In this document: positions 50,686-59,824 of the stretch, piece after piece
Layout of the letters: the number at the start of each line of letters is the position of its first letter
Position numbering within the stretch: position 1 is the first letter of the stretch
NCBI RefSeq assembly: GCF_014204945.1
Contig: NZ_JACHMN010000003.1
Span: forward strand, 62,001 to 126,000
DNA from: Allocatelliglobosispora scoriae
Lineage (GTDB): Bacteria > Actinomycetota > Actinomycetes > Mycobacteriales > Micromonosporaceae
DNA: 64,000 nt
Reading direction: 5' to 3'
Notes under the pieces: generated by a model
What the model was told of the DNA's origin: nothing
What the model saw: the letters and a program-made list of their open reading frames with translations, nothing else
Databases searched by the model: none
Made by a program: the position numbers and the translations under genes

Positions 50686-53600
50686 GTGAGAAGAGCGCTC
50701 TCCACGCCAACCGATTGTCAGGGACAGGTGCTCCTATACGGCGTGATCGGATTGGTGTGGGGTGCGATCTGGGCCCGGCGGGCGCAGACGGCGACCGTCC
50801 TGGCGTTGACGCTGCTGGCGGTCGGCGCTGCCGCCGCGGCTCCGTGGTATGTCTTCGCCACCAGCGAGGCGGTCTCGGCGCGGCACGTCGCAGCCGCCCC
50901 GCCGGCCGAGTTGCTGCTGCGGGCCAGCGCCGTCCGCCGGGAGGGCCCCACCGGGCCGGTCGATCCCGCCGAGGTGGTGGCGCAGATCGACGAGTCGCTC
51001 GGTGCTCCGCACCTGCCGCCGATCACCGGCTTGACGATCAACTCCACGCTGAAGCTGGGCTCGACCACGGTCCGCCCGGTGCTCGCCGCGCGGGACCGGA
51101 TCTGCGACTTCGCCATCGTCGAGGGTGCGTGCGCCACCGCGCCCGGCGAGGTGATGATCGGCCTGAGCGCCACCGACCGGTTCGGGCTGCAGATCGGCGA
51201 CACCATCGAGGTCGCCGCCGAGGGTCAGCGCAACAACGCCACCACGCCGCTGCGGATCGTCGGGCGCTATCAGGCGACCGACCCGCTCGAGGGTTACTGG
51301 CTGGGCTTCTTCGGCTCCGCCGTCACCGATCTGGAGCCCTTCGTCGTGGCCGCACCGACGATCGCGGGCATCGCCAACACGCGACCGACCACCAATGTCG
51401 ACCTGGAGCTGACGCCCGAGGCCTACACGCCGGAGCTGGCGAGCCGGATCCTGATCACGGTCGAGCGGCTGTCCCGGCTCGGCTTCTCCATCCGCACCTC
51501 CGCCGACGTGCTCGCCAAGCGGGTCGACAGCGACAAGCAGAACCTCTCCACCGGCGTCTCGGTCTCGGCGGGTCGGCTGATCCTGCTCTGCTGGTTCACC
51601 CTGCTCCTCGTCGTCCGGCAGACCTCCACCTCCCGCCGCGGCGACCTCGGTCTGGTGAAGCTGCGCGGCGTACGCCGCCGTCGCCTGTGGCCGATGACGC
51701 TGGGGCAGCTCATCGCACCGATGACGGTCGGTGCCCTGCTGGGGGTCGGCGCCGGTTACCTCACCGCCCGTCTGCTCGCCGGGCCGGTCGTCGACGCCGC
51801 CGATCAGGCCGAGGCGCTGCGGATGAGCGCGTTCGCGGTCGGCGCCGTCTTCTTCGGGGCAATGGTCGTCGCGTGGATCTCGGAGGGCCGCGAGCTCGGC
51901 TCGAAGGTGGCCGAGCTGCTGCGCGACGTGCCCGCGCGGGTCGGCGGCCGGATCGCCGCCCTCGCCGAGGCGATCATCATGCTGCTCGCCGTCGTCGGCA
52001 TCTGGCAACTGCTCGCCGTCGAGTCGAGCCGCACCGGGACCGCCGCCCCGGCGGTCGTCCCCGCCCTGATCGCGCTCGCCGTCGGCCTGCTCGCCACCAG
52101 GGCGATGCTCTGGCTCGCCGGTCGGATCGGCGAGTGGGGCATGCGCAACGGCCGGCTCACCCTGGCCCTGGCCGGGATCGCGGCGCAGCGCCGACCCGCA
52201 CTGCGCTGGGTGGTCACGCTGCTCGTCATCGCCGTCGCCGGGCTCGCCACCGCGATCGGGGAGAATCTGCGCTCCGCTCCCGTCGTCGTCGACCGCGCGG
52301 TCCAGGAGATCGGCGTCGACCAGGTTCTCACCGTCGCGGCACCGAGCCGGCTCGCCCTGCGCGACGCCGTCCGCACGGCCGACCCGGCCGGGACCGAGGC
52401 GATGGCGGTCTCCTACTTCCCCGGCATGATCGGCTTCACGACCGGGCTGCTCGCCGTCGACAGTGCCCGCCTCGGCGCGGTGGTGCCGTGGCGGCCGGAG
52501 TACGGTCCCTTCCCGGTCGCCGCCGCCGAGGTGAAACTGCTGCCCACCGTGGTCAACGGGAAGCTGTCGATCACCGTCTCGGAGGCCTCGGCCCTGTCGC
52601 CGTCCGGATGGAGCGAGAACACCAAGCGCCCCGACGGTGAGCCGGTCGCCGGCAACGTCCTCGGTGTCGCCCGGCTCACCACCGCGCAGGGCCGGGCCGT
52701 GAACGTCTACTGGGGACCGCTCGTGCCCGGCCGGCACACCTACTCCGCCGAGGTGGACCGCTGCGTCGACGGCTGCCGGCTCGGATCGATCGGGATCACC
52801 ACCAGGGCGCCGGACGATCCCAACCGGGAGGTCTCGGCGGGCTGGGGGACCCGGGTCCGGCTGCACTCCCTCGTTCAGCAGGAGCGTGAGCTGATCTCAG
52901 CGGCGCAGTTCGGTGCCCGGATGAGCTGGCGTACCGCGCCCTATGACGAGCAGATCGGGCCGGAGCTGATGGGGGAGAGCGACGGGTTGGCGCTGACCGT
53001 CCCGCCGGGCTGCCCCGGCACCGCCCGCGGCCGCTGCGTCATGGAGATCTTCCCGGCGGGCCTGGCTGCGCCGCTCGCGATCCGCCAGGCCGGTCAGACC
53101 TTCTTCGGCAACGAGATCGATCAGCCGCAGCTCGCACTGGTCGGGGCACCGAAGGTACCGGTCCGGGCGACCACGCGCGCCGAGGTGCTGCCCCGCCTGG
53201 GCCGGGAGGGCGCGATCGTCGACCTCAGCCAGCTCGACGCGCTCTACGGCGCGGCGCTCACCGGTGAGCAGCTGCAGGTCTGGCTCGCCGCCGACGCGCC
53301 GGAGTCCATCGTGGACGCTCTGGGCAAGGCCGGTGTGCGGGTGCTGGACCGGCAGACCACCGATCAGAGCCGTGATCGGTACCTCGGCGAGGCGCCCGCT
53401 GCCATCCGCCGCTTCGAACTGCTCGCCGCCGCGCTCGGGATGCTGCTCGCCGCCGGTGCGCTGCTGCTCGCCGCCTCCGTCGAGCGCCGCGGCCGGGCCG
53501 CCGAGCTGACCGCGCTGCGCCGCCAGGGTCTGCGGGCGTCGATCGTGCGGCGGGTCGGACTCGCCGGATACGGCTGGCACGCCGCCGCCGGGGTGATCGC

Positions 53601-53817
53601 CGGTCTCGCCGCCGCCGCACTGGTGGGGCTGTTACCCGTACCCCCGCCGCGCATTTTCACGGACAACTGGCAGGTGCTGCCGATCCCACCCGGCGGTGTC
53701 TCGGGCCTGGCGCTGCTCCTGACCGGGCTCGGCGCGGGCGTCGTCGCGGCGATCGTCGCGGTCATCGCGGCGCGGCGGCTGTCGGGGTCGGTCGGACGGA
53801 ACGGAGGCCAGCGATGA
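50686..53817 (+). CDS. Large FtsX-like ABC transporter permease
   Basis: The 1043-residue product is a paralogue of the permease at 41988: N-terminal helix (ALTLLAVGAAAAAPWYVF), large extracytoplasmic loop, helical block with LGLVKLRGVRRRRLWPMTLG, a second outer region containing WGPLVPGRHTYSAEVDRC, and three C-terminal helices with ELTALRRQGLRASIVRR. Four cysteines in the outer regions may form disulphides. The GTG at 50686 gives a polar leader; a later GTG at 50728 (LLYGVIGLVWG) with AGGGACAG upstream may be the real start. The stop overlaps the next start. Confidence 0.85.
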   Translation: MRRALSTPTDCQGQVLLYGVIGLVWGAIWARRAQTATVLALTLLAVGAAAAAPWYVFATSEAVSARHVAAAPPAELLLRASAVRREGPTGPVDPAEVVAQIDESLGAPHLPPITGLTINSTLKLGSTTVRPVLAARDRICDFAIVEGACATAPGEVMIGLSATDRFGLQIGDTIEVAAEGQRNNATTPLRIVGRYQATDPLEGYWLGFFGSAVTDLEPFVVAAPTIAGIANTRPTTNVDLELTPEAYTPELASRILITVERLSRLGFSIRTSADVLAKRVDSDKQNLSTGVSVSAGRLILLCWFTLLLVVRQTSTSRRGDLGLVKLRGVRRRRLWPMTLGQLIAPMTVGALLGVGAGYLTARLLAGPVVDAADQAEALRMSAFAVGAVFFGAMVVAWISEGRELGSKVAELLRDVPARVGGRIAALAEAIIMLLAVVGIWQLLAVESSRTGTAAPAVVPALIALAVGLLATRAMLWLAGRIGEWGMRNGRLTLALAGIAAQRRPALRWVVTLLVIAVAGLATAIGENLRSAPVVVDRAVQEIGVDQVLTVAAPSRLALRDAVRTADPAGTEAMAVSYFPGMIGFTTGLLAVDSARLGAVVPWRPEYGPFPVAAAEVKLLPTVVNGKLSITVSEASALSPSGWSENTKRPDGEPVAGNVLGVARLTTAQGRAVNVYWGPLVPGRHTYSAEVDRCVDGCRLGSIGITTRAPDDPNREVSAGWGTRVRLHSLVQQERELISAAQFGARMSWRTAPYDEQIGPELMGESDGLALTVPPGCPGTARGRCVMEIFPAGLAAPLAIRQAGQTFFGNEIDQPQLALVGAPKVPVRATTRAEVLPRLGREGAIVDLSQLDALYGAALTGEQLQVWLAADAPESIVDALGKAGVRVLDRQTTDQSRDRYLGEAPAAIRRFELLAAALGMLLAAGALLLAASVERRGRAAELTALRRQGLRASIVRRVGLAGYGWHAAAGVIAGLAAAALVGLLPVPPPRIFTDNWQVLPIPPGGVSGLALLLTGLGAGVVAAIVAVIAARRLSGSVGRNGGQR

Positions 53818-56714
53818 TCGCCATGGTGGCGCTGTTGATCCGGGCGCGCTGGCGCCCGTTCCTGGTGATCTGCGGGCTGGCGATGATCATCGGTGGCCTC
53901 GCGGCGGCCGGTGCCTCCTACCCGGCGACCATCGCCGACCAGCTCGCGGCCGATGCGGTGGCCGACGCGCCCGTCGTTGCCCGTTCCGTGACGGTCGCGG
54001 GCAACGACGCGGAGAACGTCTCCGACCTGAGCGGCCAGATCGACTCCCTGCGCAAGCTGGACGGCTTCACCACCACCTTCGCGGCTCAGTTCAACGTGAT
54101 GGGCCTGGTCAACAACAGCTACGCGCCGCTGCTCTACCGCGAGGGCTTCTGCGAGCACGTGCGCATCACCGCGGGCCGCTGCCCGACCGGCGCGGGCGAG
54201 GTGGCGATCCCCACCGACATGGGGACGCGCATCGGCGTCTACCCCGGCGCGCAACTCGAACTGTCGCAGGCGATCTACGACGAGGGGCGCAAGATCTACG
54301 TTCCCGGGCCCGACGGGCACCCGGTGGACGTGGTCGGGCACTACCAGCCGATCGACCTGGACGAGGACTACTGGGGTTCCTCGCCCTATTTCCAGATCAA
54401 CCTGCGCGGGCAGCTCAGCGGGCCGATGCTCGCCACACCGGCGACCTTCAAGGCGATCCCGCACACCAGCGAGCAGTGGACCGCCGAGGCGGTGATCGAT
54501 CCGGCGATCCTCGCCGAGGCGACCTGGCCCGACGTGCGGCAGCGGCTGCTGGAGGGGCGAGTCGTCGCTTCCGGTGACGACCTGCCCCGGCTGCTGGACA
54601 CGATCGCTGCGAAGCGGACCTACGTCTCGATCATGGCACCCGCCGTGCTGATCCCGGTGCTCCTGCTCGGCTGTGTGGTGATCTTCATCGTCTCGTCGCG
54701 GCGGGTGCAGCACGAGCGGACGGAGCTCGGCGTCCAGGGGTTGCGCGGGCTGCCGCTGAACCAGCGCTGGTGGCTCGCGATCGGCGCACCCGGCATCGCG
54801 ATCGTGCTCGGTGCGATCGTCGGCGGTGCCGTCGGGGCGACGGTCGCGGGCGGCCTGGGCTGGCTCGCCGTGCTCGCGGTGACCGCCGCGACCCTGGCCG
54901 CGATCACGGCGGTGGCACTCGCGGCCCTGCCGGTGCTGCGGGCTCGGCCCGCCGACGCGCTGCGCCGGATCTCCCCGAGCGGTCTCGCCAAGCTGCCCAT
55001 CGTCGAGGCGGTCCTCGCCGCGCTCGCCATCGCCAGCCTGCTCCAGCTCCGCACGGGCGACCGCAGCGGACTCGGCGTCTTCGCCGCGGCCCTGATCGCC
55101 GCCGCGGTCGCGGCCGCTGTGGCACGGTTCCTGCCGCCGCTGGCCCGGCCGCTCACCGGCTGGGCGATCCGTCGGGGACACCTCGTGCTGGGGCTCGCCA
55201 CCGCACAGATCAGCCGCCGCCAGGGCGGGCGGCAGCTGCTCGCCCTCACCGGCCTCACCGTCGCGCTGGTCACGCTCGTGGCGTCCGCGCAGAGCGTCGC
55301 CACCTCGGTACGCGAGTCCGAGGTGGGCCTCATCCTCGGCGCCGACCGCGTGCTCACCGTGCAGGCCGAGAGCTGGGGTGCCGTCTACGACGCGGTCCGC
55401 AAGGTCGATCCGGAGGGCCGCTTCGCGGTCACGGTCGGCCAGATCTCCGCCGACGCGCAGAACCCCGGCATCCTCGCCGTCGACCTCGACCGGGCCGACC
55501 TGCTGGAGTGGCCGACGGCCGCCACGGTCCGGGAGACGCTCCAGGCCAAAGAGGCCGAGGTGCCGCTGCTCGGCGGGGGCGACTTCACCGTCGAGGCCGA
55601 CCTCGCCCTCCAGCCCGGGCAGGACAAGCTCATCGGGCAGCCCGCCCTCAGCATGCGGGTGGCCTTCCCCAACGGCGGATCCCGGACGGTCGAGGTCGGC
55701 ACGCTGCGGCTGGGCACGCATGTCTACACCGGCGTGCTCCCCTCGGCCTGCACCGATTCGGACCAGGGCACCTGTCGGATCGTCGGGTTCCTGCTCGGCG
55801 TCGGTCCCGGCGTACACGCCGAGGTCTCGCTGCTCGGCCTGCGCTCCGGCACCACCGGGATCACCGGTTTCGCGGCCTGGCACCAGCTCGGCGCCAAGGC
55901 GCCGGTCGGACCGGTCTGGGAGCTGATCGGCGGCAGCTCGAGCGAGCGCGAGTGGCTCATGCCGGTCGACGCGCCGATCGTGCTGCCGGTCGCCTACACG
56001 CCCGGCCTCGACATCGAGGCCCGCGGGCAGGAACTCGCCGGTCCCGACGGCACCACCCCCGGGATCGACCTCGCCGAGGCCGTCGAGGTCCCGGTGCTGC
56101 CGCGCCTCGGTGATCGCGGGATCCTCGTCGACTACGGCGCGCTCGGCCGCGCCACCGGCGGCGGGACGGGCGTCGACGTGACCGAGATCTGGCTCACGGC
56201 CGCGGCTCCGTCCGACATCGTCGACAAGATCAATGCCACGGGGGTACGCGTGGCGAAGGTCGAACGCCGCACCGACGCCCGTGCCCAGGCCGACCGGACC
56301 GCACCCGCCCTCACGCTGCGGATGCACACCGTCGCCGCACTCGTGGCGCTGATCCTGCTGCTCGCGACGGTGGTCTTCGTGGCCGGGGTGGACCGCTCCA
56401 CCTCCGACGTCAACGCGCTGCGCCTCGCCGGTGTCCCGATGCGGACCGTACGCCGATCGATGCGAACCGGCTACCTCGTGATCGTCGGGCTCGGCGCGCT
56501 GCTGGGGCTGGCCGCGGCGGGGGTCGCCTGGTTCGCCGCCCGAGCCGCCCTGCCACTTTTCGACAAGGATCCCTGGGCGGCGCCGCCGGAGTGGCCCGGC
56601 GCCCTCTCCGTACTGGTGCCGGTGGCCGTCGCCGCCGGTGCGCTCGCCATCACCTCCTGGCTGGCGTTCGCCCGCCGGGAAACCGCCGCGACGATGCGAG
56701 GAGCTACGTCTTGA
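53814..56714 (+). CDS. Large FtsX-like ABC transporter permease
   Basis: This 966-residue protein is the third copy of the same permease type. It begins with the helix FLVICGLAMIIGGLAAAG, has a first outer domain of about 230 residues, a helical block with ELGVQGLRGLPLNQRWWLA, a second outer region with VEVGTLRLGTHVYTGVLP, and a C-terminal helical part with NALRLAGVPMRTVRRSMR. It probably pairs with the permease before it as a heterodimer. The start overlaps the upstream stop (ATGA). Confidence 0.85.
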   Translation: MIAMVALLIRARWRPFLVICGLAMIIGGLAAAGASYPATIADQLAADAVADAPVVARSVTVAGNDAENVSDLSGQIDSLRKLDGFTTTFAAQFNVMGLVNNSYAPLLYREGFCEHVRITAGRCPTGAGEVAIPTDMGTRIGVYPGAQLELSQAIYDEGRKIYVPGPDGHPVDVVGHYQPIDLDEDYWGSSPYFQINLRGQLSGPMLATPATFKAIPHTSEQWTAEAVIDPAILAEATWPDVRQRLLEGRVVASGDDLPRLLDTIAAKRTYVSIMAPAVLIPVLLLGCVVIFIVSSRRVQHERTELGVQGLRGLPLNQRWWLAIGAPGIAIVLGAIVGGAVGATVAGGLGWLAVLAVTAATLAAITAVALAALPVLRARPADALRRISPSGLAKLPIVEAVLAALAIASLLQLRTGDRSGLGVFAAALIAAAVAAAVARFLPPLARPLTGWAIRRGHLVLGLATAQISRRQGGRQLLALTGLTVALVTLVASAQSVATSVRESEVGLILGADRVLTVQAESWGAVYDAVRKVDPEGRFAVTVGQISADAQNPGILAVDLDRADLLEWPTAATVRETLQAKEAEVPLLGGGDFTVEADLALQPGQDKLIGQPALSMRVAFPNGGSRTVEVGTLRLGTHVYTGVLPSACTDSDQGTCRIVGFLLGVGPGVHAEVSLLGLRSGTTGITGFAAWHQLGAKAPVGPVWELIGGSSSEREWLMPVDAPIVLPVAYTPGLDIEARGQELAGPDGTTPGIDLAEAVEVPVLPRLGDRGILVDYGALGRATGGGTGVDVTEIWLTAAAPSDIVDKINATGVRVAKVERRTDARAQADRTAPALTLRMHTVAALVALILLLATVVFVAGVDRSTSDVNALRLAGVPMRTVRRSMRTGYLVIVGLGALLGLAAAGVAWFAARAALPLFDKDPWAAPPEWPGALSVLVPVAVAAGALAITSWLAFARRETAATMRGATS

Positions 56715-57568
56715 GTGAGCACAAAATGACCGAGCACAGTGGGCTCGCCGTCGCCTGCCGTCGAGTCGTGCAGATTTACCGGGGCGAGGGCGGTGATGTC
56801 GTCGCGCTCTCCGGGGTGGACCTCTCGATCGCCCCCGGCGAGATGGTGGCACTCGTCGGCCCCTCCGGATCGGGCAAGTCGACGCTCATCGCGCTGCTGG
56901 CGGGGCTGCTGCGCCCGTCGGCCGGGCGGGTCAACGTCGGCACCTTCGACCTGGGCCGCCTCTCCGACCGCGAGGTCTCCCGGATGCGCGGTACGCAGAT
57001 CGGCGTCGTGCTCCAGGGCGCCGCCCGCAACCTGCTGCCCTACGCATCGCTGTGGCGCAACATCTGGCTGGCCCAGCGCCGTGCCGCCGCGACCGCGGGC
57101 ATCGCCCTGTCCGACCCGGAGTCGGTGCTCGACCTGGTCGGCCTCAGCGGTCAGGGCAACGCCAAGGTCGGCGACCTGCCGCCCGGCGCGAGGCAGCGGG
57201 CGGCGCTGGCGGTCGGCATCGCCGCGTCACCGGGCCTGCTCCTGGTCGACGAGCCGACGAGCCAGCTGGACACGGCCGGCCGCGACGAGGTGATCGCGGC
57301 ACTGGCGAAGGTCAACGCCGAGCGGGGCACCACGATCGTGGTCGTCACCCACGACGCCGAGGTCGGATCCGCCCTGGGCCGCGTGGTGACGATCCGCGAC
57401 GGCCGGGTGGGCGCCGAAGGCCGCGACGGCCAGGACTTCGCGGTCGTGGCAGGCGACGGCACCGTCCAGCTCCCCCCGGAGGTCCTGGAGGAGCTGCCCC
57501 CCGGCACCCTCTTCACCATCGACCAGGCCGAAGACGGAACGGTAACCCTCGTCCCCGACCGCCGCTGA
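56711..57568 (+). CDS. ABC transporter ATPase with decayed signature and AbrB-like C-terminus
   Basis: The 285-residue protein (if started at TTG 56711; ATG 56726 is the alternative) has Walker A GPSGSGKS (50-57), Walker B LLLVDE (176-181) and H-loop THD, but the signature reads GDLPPGARQR (LPPGA). Residues 248-282 (GDGTVQLPPEVLEELPPGTL and DGTVTLVP) give the same AbrB-like hairpin pattern as the ATPase at 45080. No canonical ATPase follows in this set. GAGGAG lies eight bases before the TTG, which overlaps the permease stop. Confidence 0.82.
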   Translation: MSEHKMTEHSGLAVACRRVVQIYRGEGGDVVALSGVDLSIAPGEMVALVGPSGSGKSTLIALLAGLLRPSAGRVNVGTFDLGRLSDREVSRMRGTQIGVVLQGAARNLLPYASLWRNIWLAQRRAAATAGIALSDPESVLDLVGLSGQGNAKVGDLPPGARQRAALAVGIAASPGLLLVDEPTSQLDTAGRDEVIAALAKVNAERGTTIVVVTHDAEVGSALGRVVTIRDGRVGAEGRDGQDFAVVAGDGTVQLPPEVLEELPPGTLFTIDQAEDGTVTLVPDRR

Positions 57569-57658
57569 CCCCCAAATTCGCGTTGATCAAGGGAAGACTC
57601 GCCGCATATCGGACACCCCGGATGGTGAGTCTTCCCTTGATCAACGCGAATTTGGGGG
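57569..57658 (+). repeat. Family A long inverted repeat, copy 4
   Basis: CCCCCAAATTCGCGTTGATC begins a 32-bp arm; the core CGCATATCGGACACCCCGGA matches copies 1 and 2. It begins immediately after the stop codon of the ATPase. Confidence 0.9.
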
Positions 57659-57699
57659 CGGGTCGGAGCGGTGGGGAGGTGGGCGGAGGGTCGGGGGTG

Positions 57700-57720
57700 C
57701 ATGACAGACTGTTTGTCATG
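57700..57720. promoter_or_regulatory. CATGACA-N7-TGTCATG inverted repeat over a start codon
   Basis: The 7-bp arms are perfect and the right arm contains the ATG at 57718. This could be an operator acting on a leaderless or short-leader transcript (CAGACT is a -10 candidate in the spacer), or chance. Confidence 0.35.
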
Positions 57721-58602
57721 AGCGATCCCCGTAGCGGTCAGTCGATTTTCACGCGTGGTGCCGTCGACCTCGGCGCCCTGGCGACGCCTCGCTCCGCATC
57801 GCCCGCTGGGGCTGTGGAGGGTGATGCAGCTGCAGGGCCGGCGGGTGTGGGTGGCTTCATGTCGGTGACCGAGGCCAACTTCCAGCAGGAGGTCGTCGAC
57901 CGGTCGATGACGATCCCGGTCGTGCTCGAGTTCGTCGCCGGTCAGCAATATGCGGGTGACCCCGCCCTCGCCAAGTTCGCCGCCGAGGGCACCTTCGTCC
58001 TCGTGCGCTCGGACATCCAGGTCAGCCCCCGGCTAGCCCAGGCGCTGCGGATCCAGAACCTTCCGACGATCTTCGCCTTCGTCGGCGGCCAGCCCATCGA
58101 CGGGCTCCCCGGCCAGCTCCCCGAGGCCCAGCTCCGCCAGTGGATCGACGCGGTGCTGCGGGCGGGCGGCCTCGAGGTCGAGCAGCCCGAGGATCCCCGG
58201 CTGACCGCCGCCGACGAGGCGCTCATCATGGGCGATCTCGATGCGGCCGAGAAGGCGTACCAGAAGATTCTCGCCGACACCCCCCGCGATGCCGCCGCCG
58301 AAGCGGGCCTCGCCCACGTGGCGCTGGCGAAGCGGCTCGTCGGGGTCGAGTTCGCGGCCGCGATCGCCGCGGCCGACGCCGACCCGGCGGATGTGCCCGC
58401 CCAGCTGCTCGCGGCCGATGCCGAGGCATACTCCGGCGAGGCCGAGCGGGCCTATGCCCGGCTGATCGGCCTGATCCGCCGGGTCTTCGGCGAGGAGCGG
58501 GAGAAGGTGCGCCAGCACCTCGTCTCCCTCTTCGCGGTCGCCGGGCCCGACGATCCTGCCGTCGCGACAGCCCGCCGCCAGCTCGCCTCGGCCCTCTTCT
58601 AA
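57718..58602 (+). CDS. YbbN/CnoX-like thioredoxin-TPR protein
   Basis: The 294-residue cytosolic protein has a thioredoxin-like domain (about 45-155: VTEANFQQEVVDRSMTIPVV, VRSDIQVSPRLAQALRIQNL, PTIFAFVGG) and a TPR-like helical half (about 160-290: ADEALIMGDLDAAEKAYQKI). The usual CxxC is absent (EFVAGQQYAGDP), as in co-chaperone CnoX types. Relatives bind unfolded or chlorinated proteins. The ATG lies in the inverted repeat at 57700-57720. Confidence 0.82.
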   Translation: MSDPRSGQSIFTRGAVDLGALATPRSASPAGAVEGDAAAGPAGVGGFMSVTEANFQQEVVDRSMTIPVVLEFVAGQQYAGDPALAKFAAEGTFVLVRSDIQVSPRLAQALRIQNLPTIFAFVGGQPIDGLPGQLPEAQLRQWIDAVLRAGGLEVEQPEDPRLTAADEALIMGDLDAAEKAYQKILADTPRDAAAEAGLAHVALAKRLVGVEFAAAIAAADADPADVPAQLLAADAEAYSGEAERAYARLIGLIRRVFGEEREKVRQHLVSLFAVAGPDDPAVATARRQLASALF

Positions 58603-58741
58603 CCAGAGGCCTTCTAACCAGAGCCCTCCTCGGCCTAGCATGGAGGGCCGATCAGTTCTCCCACTCGGGGCCTAGCATGGAGGTCCGGTCCGTCGACACC
58701 GACGGCTCCCGGGAGCAGTCACCGGGGGAGGAGGGTCGACG

Positions 58742-59734
58742 ATGCGACGGATCGCCGTGCTGGACGCGCCGACCAACCTCGGCCTGCGCCCGCCCACCGA
58801 GACCTCCGTGCCCGGCTGCGCCAAGGCACCCGGCGCCCTGCGCGACCGCGGCCTGCTGACCCGGCTGGGGGCCCGGGACGCGGGCTGCCTCACCCCGCCC
58901 CGCTACGACCCGGGCGACTGGCGGCCCGGCGACGGGGTGGCGCACGCCGTGCAGATCTCCGGCTACTCCCAGCGGCTCGCCGACCGCATCGGAGCCATCG
59001 TCGACGCGGGCGAGTTTCCGCTGGTCCTGGGCGGTGATTGCTCGGTCCTGCTCGGCTCCGCCGTGGCGATGAACCGGCTCGGCGTCGAGGTCGGCGGTCG
59101 CATCGGCCTCATCTTCGTCGACGGCCACTCCGATTTCCGCCACCCCGGCAACGCCGCCTATGTCGGCGCCGCCGCAGGTGAGGACCTCGCCCTGGTGACC
59201 GGCCGTGGCCAGATAGAGCTGGCGGGCATAGAGGCCCGCCGCCCCTACTTCCGCGACACCGACGTGGTGGTCCTGGGCATCCGCGAACACGACACCTACA
59301 AACTCGATCTGGCGGCAGCCGGTTTCTCGATGCGCCCGGCTCCCGCACTGAGGGCCGCCGGTGCCGCCCCCACCGCCCAGTGGGCGGCGGAGCAGCTCCG
59401 AGACTGCGCCGGATTCTGGCTCCACATAGACGTGGACGTCCTGGAGCCGGCCCTCATGCCGGCGGTCGACGCCCCGGAGCCGGGCGGCATCGCCTTCACC
59501 GAGCTGGAACAGCTGATCCACGGCCTGGTGAGCCGTCCGGAATGCCTGGGCATGGAGCTGACCGTCTACGACCCCGATCACGACCCCCGAGGCGATTACG
59601 CCCAGGCGATCGTGGACACCGTCACCGGCGGTCTGAGCCCCCTGATCCACAAACCGGAACCGAAACGCCCCAAAAGCAGGGTCCCCGCACCCAGACCGGC
59701 CCCCGAGGCCAAAACGGCGGCAACGGGCATCTGA
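58742..59734 (+). CDS. Arginase/agmatinase-family (ureohydrolase) protein with altered metal site
   Basis: The 330-residue protein has the ureohydrolase fold with GGDCS (97-101) in place of GGDHS, VDGHSDF (Asp127, His129, Asp131) and HIDVDVLEPA (Asp230, Asp232, Glu235 instead of DxDxxDP). The first metal ligand His is thus Cys100, and the last Asp is Glu. A Pro/Arg-rich tail of about 35 residues follows. The substrate may be a guanidino compound other than arginine, or it may hydrolyse a different amide. GGAGGAG lies ahead of the ATG. Confidence 0.78.
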   Translation: MRRIAVLDAPTNLGLRPPTETSVPGCAKAPGALRDRGLLTRLGARDAGCLTPPRYDPGDWRPGDGVAHAVQISGYSQRLADRIGAIVDAGEFPLVLGGDCSVLLGSAVAMNRLGVEVGGRIGLIFVDGHSDFRHPGNAAYVGAAAGEDLALVTGRGQIELAGIEARRPYFRDTDVVVLGIREHDTYKLDLAAAGFSMRPAPALRAAGAAPTAQWAAEQLRDCAGFWLHIDVDVLEPALMPAVDAPEPGGIAFTELEQLIHGLVSRPECLGMELTVYDPDHDPRGDYAQAIVDTVTGGLSPLIHKPEPKRPKSRVPAPRPAPEAKTAATGI

Positions 59735-59824
59735 CACAGCGGGGTTGCGGAGGGATCAAGCCCGGAGCAGCTCGATCCCCGCCTGAAACAGCAGGCCGCA
59801 GCCGACAAGCTTGCATAAGGTGAG

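Noticed and set aside
9833-57658. Family A repeats as transposase-bearing insertion sequences
   Set aside because: No open frame, no target-site duplication visible by eye and a total length of only 70-94 bases.
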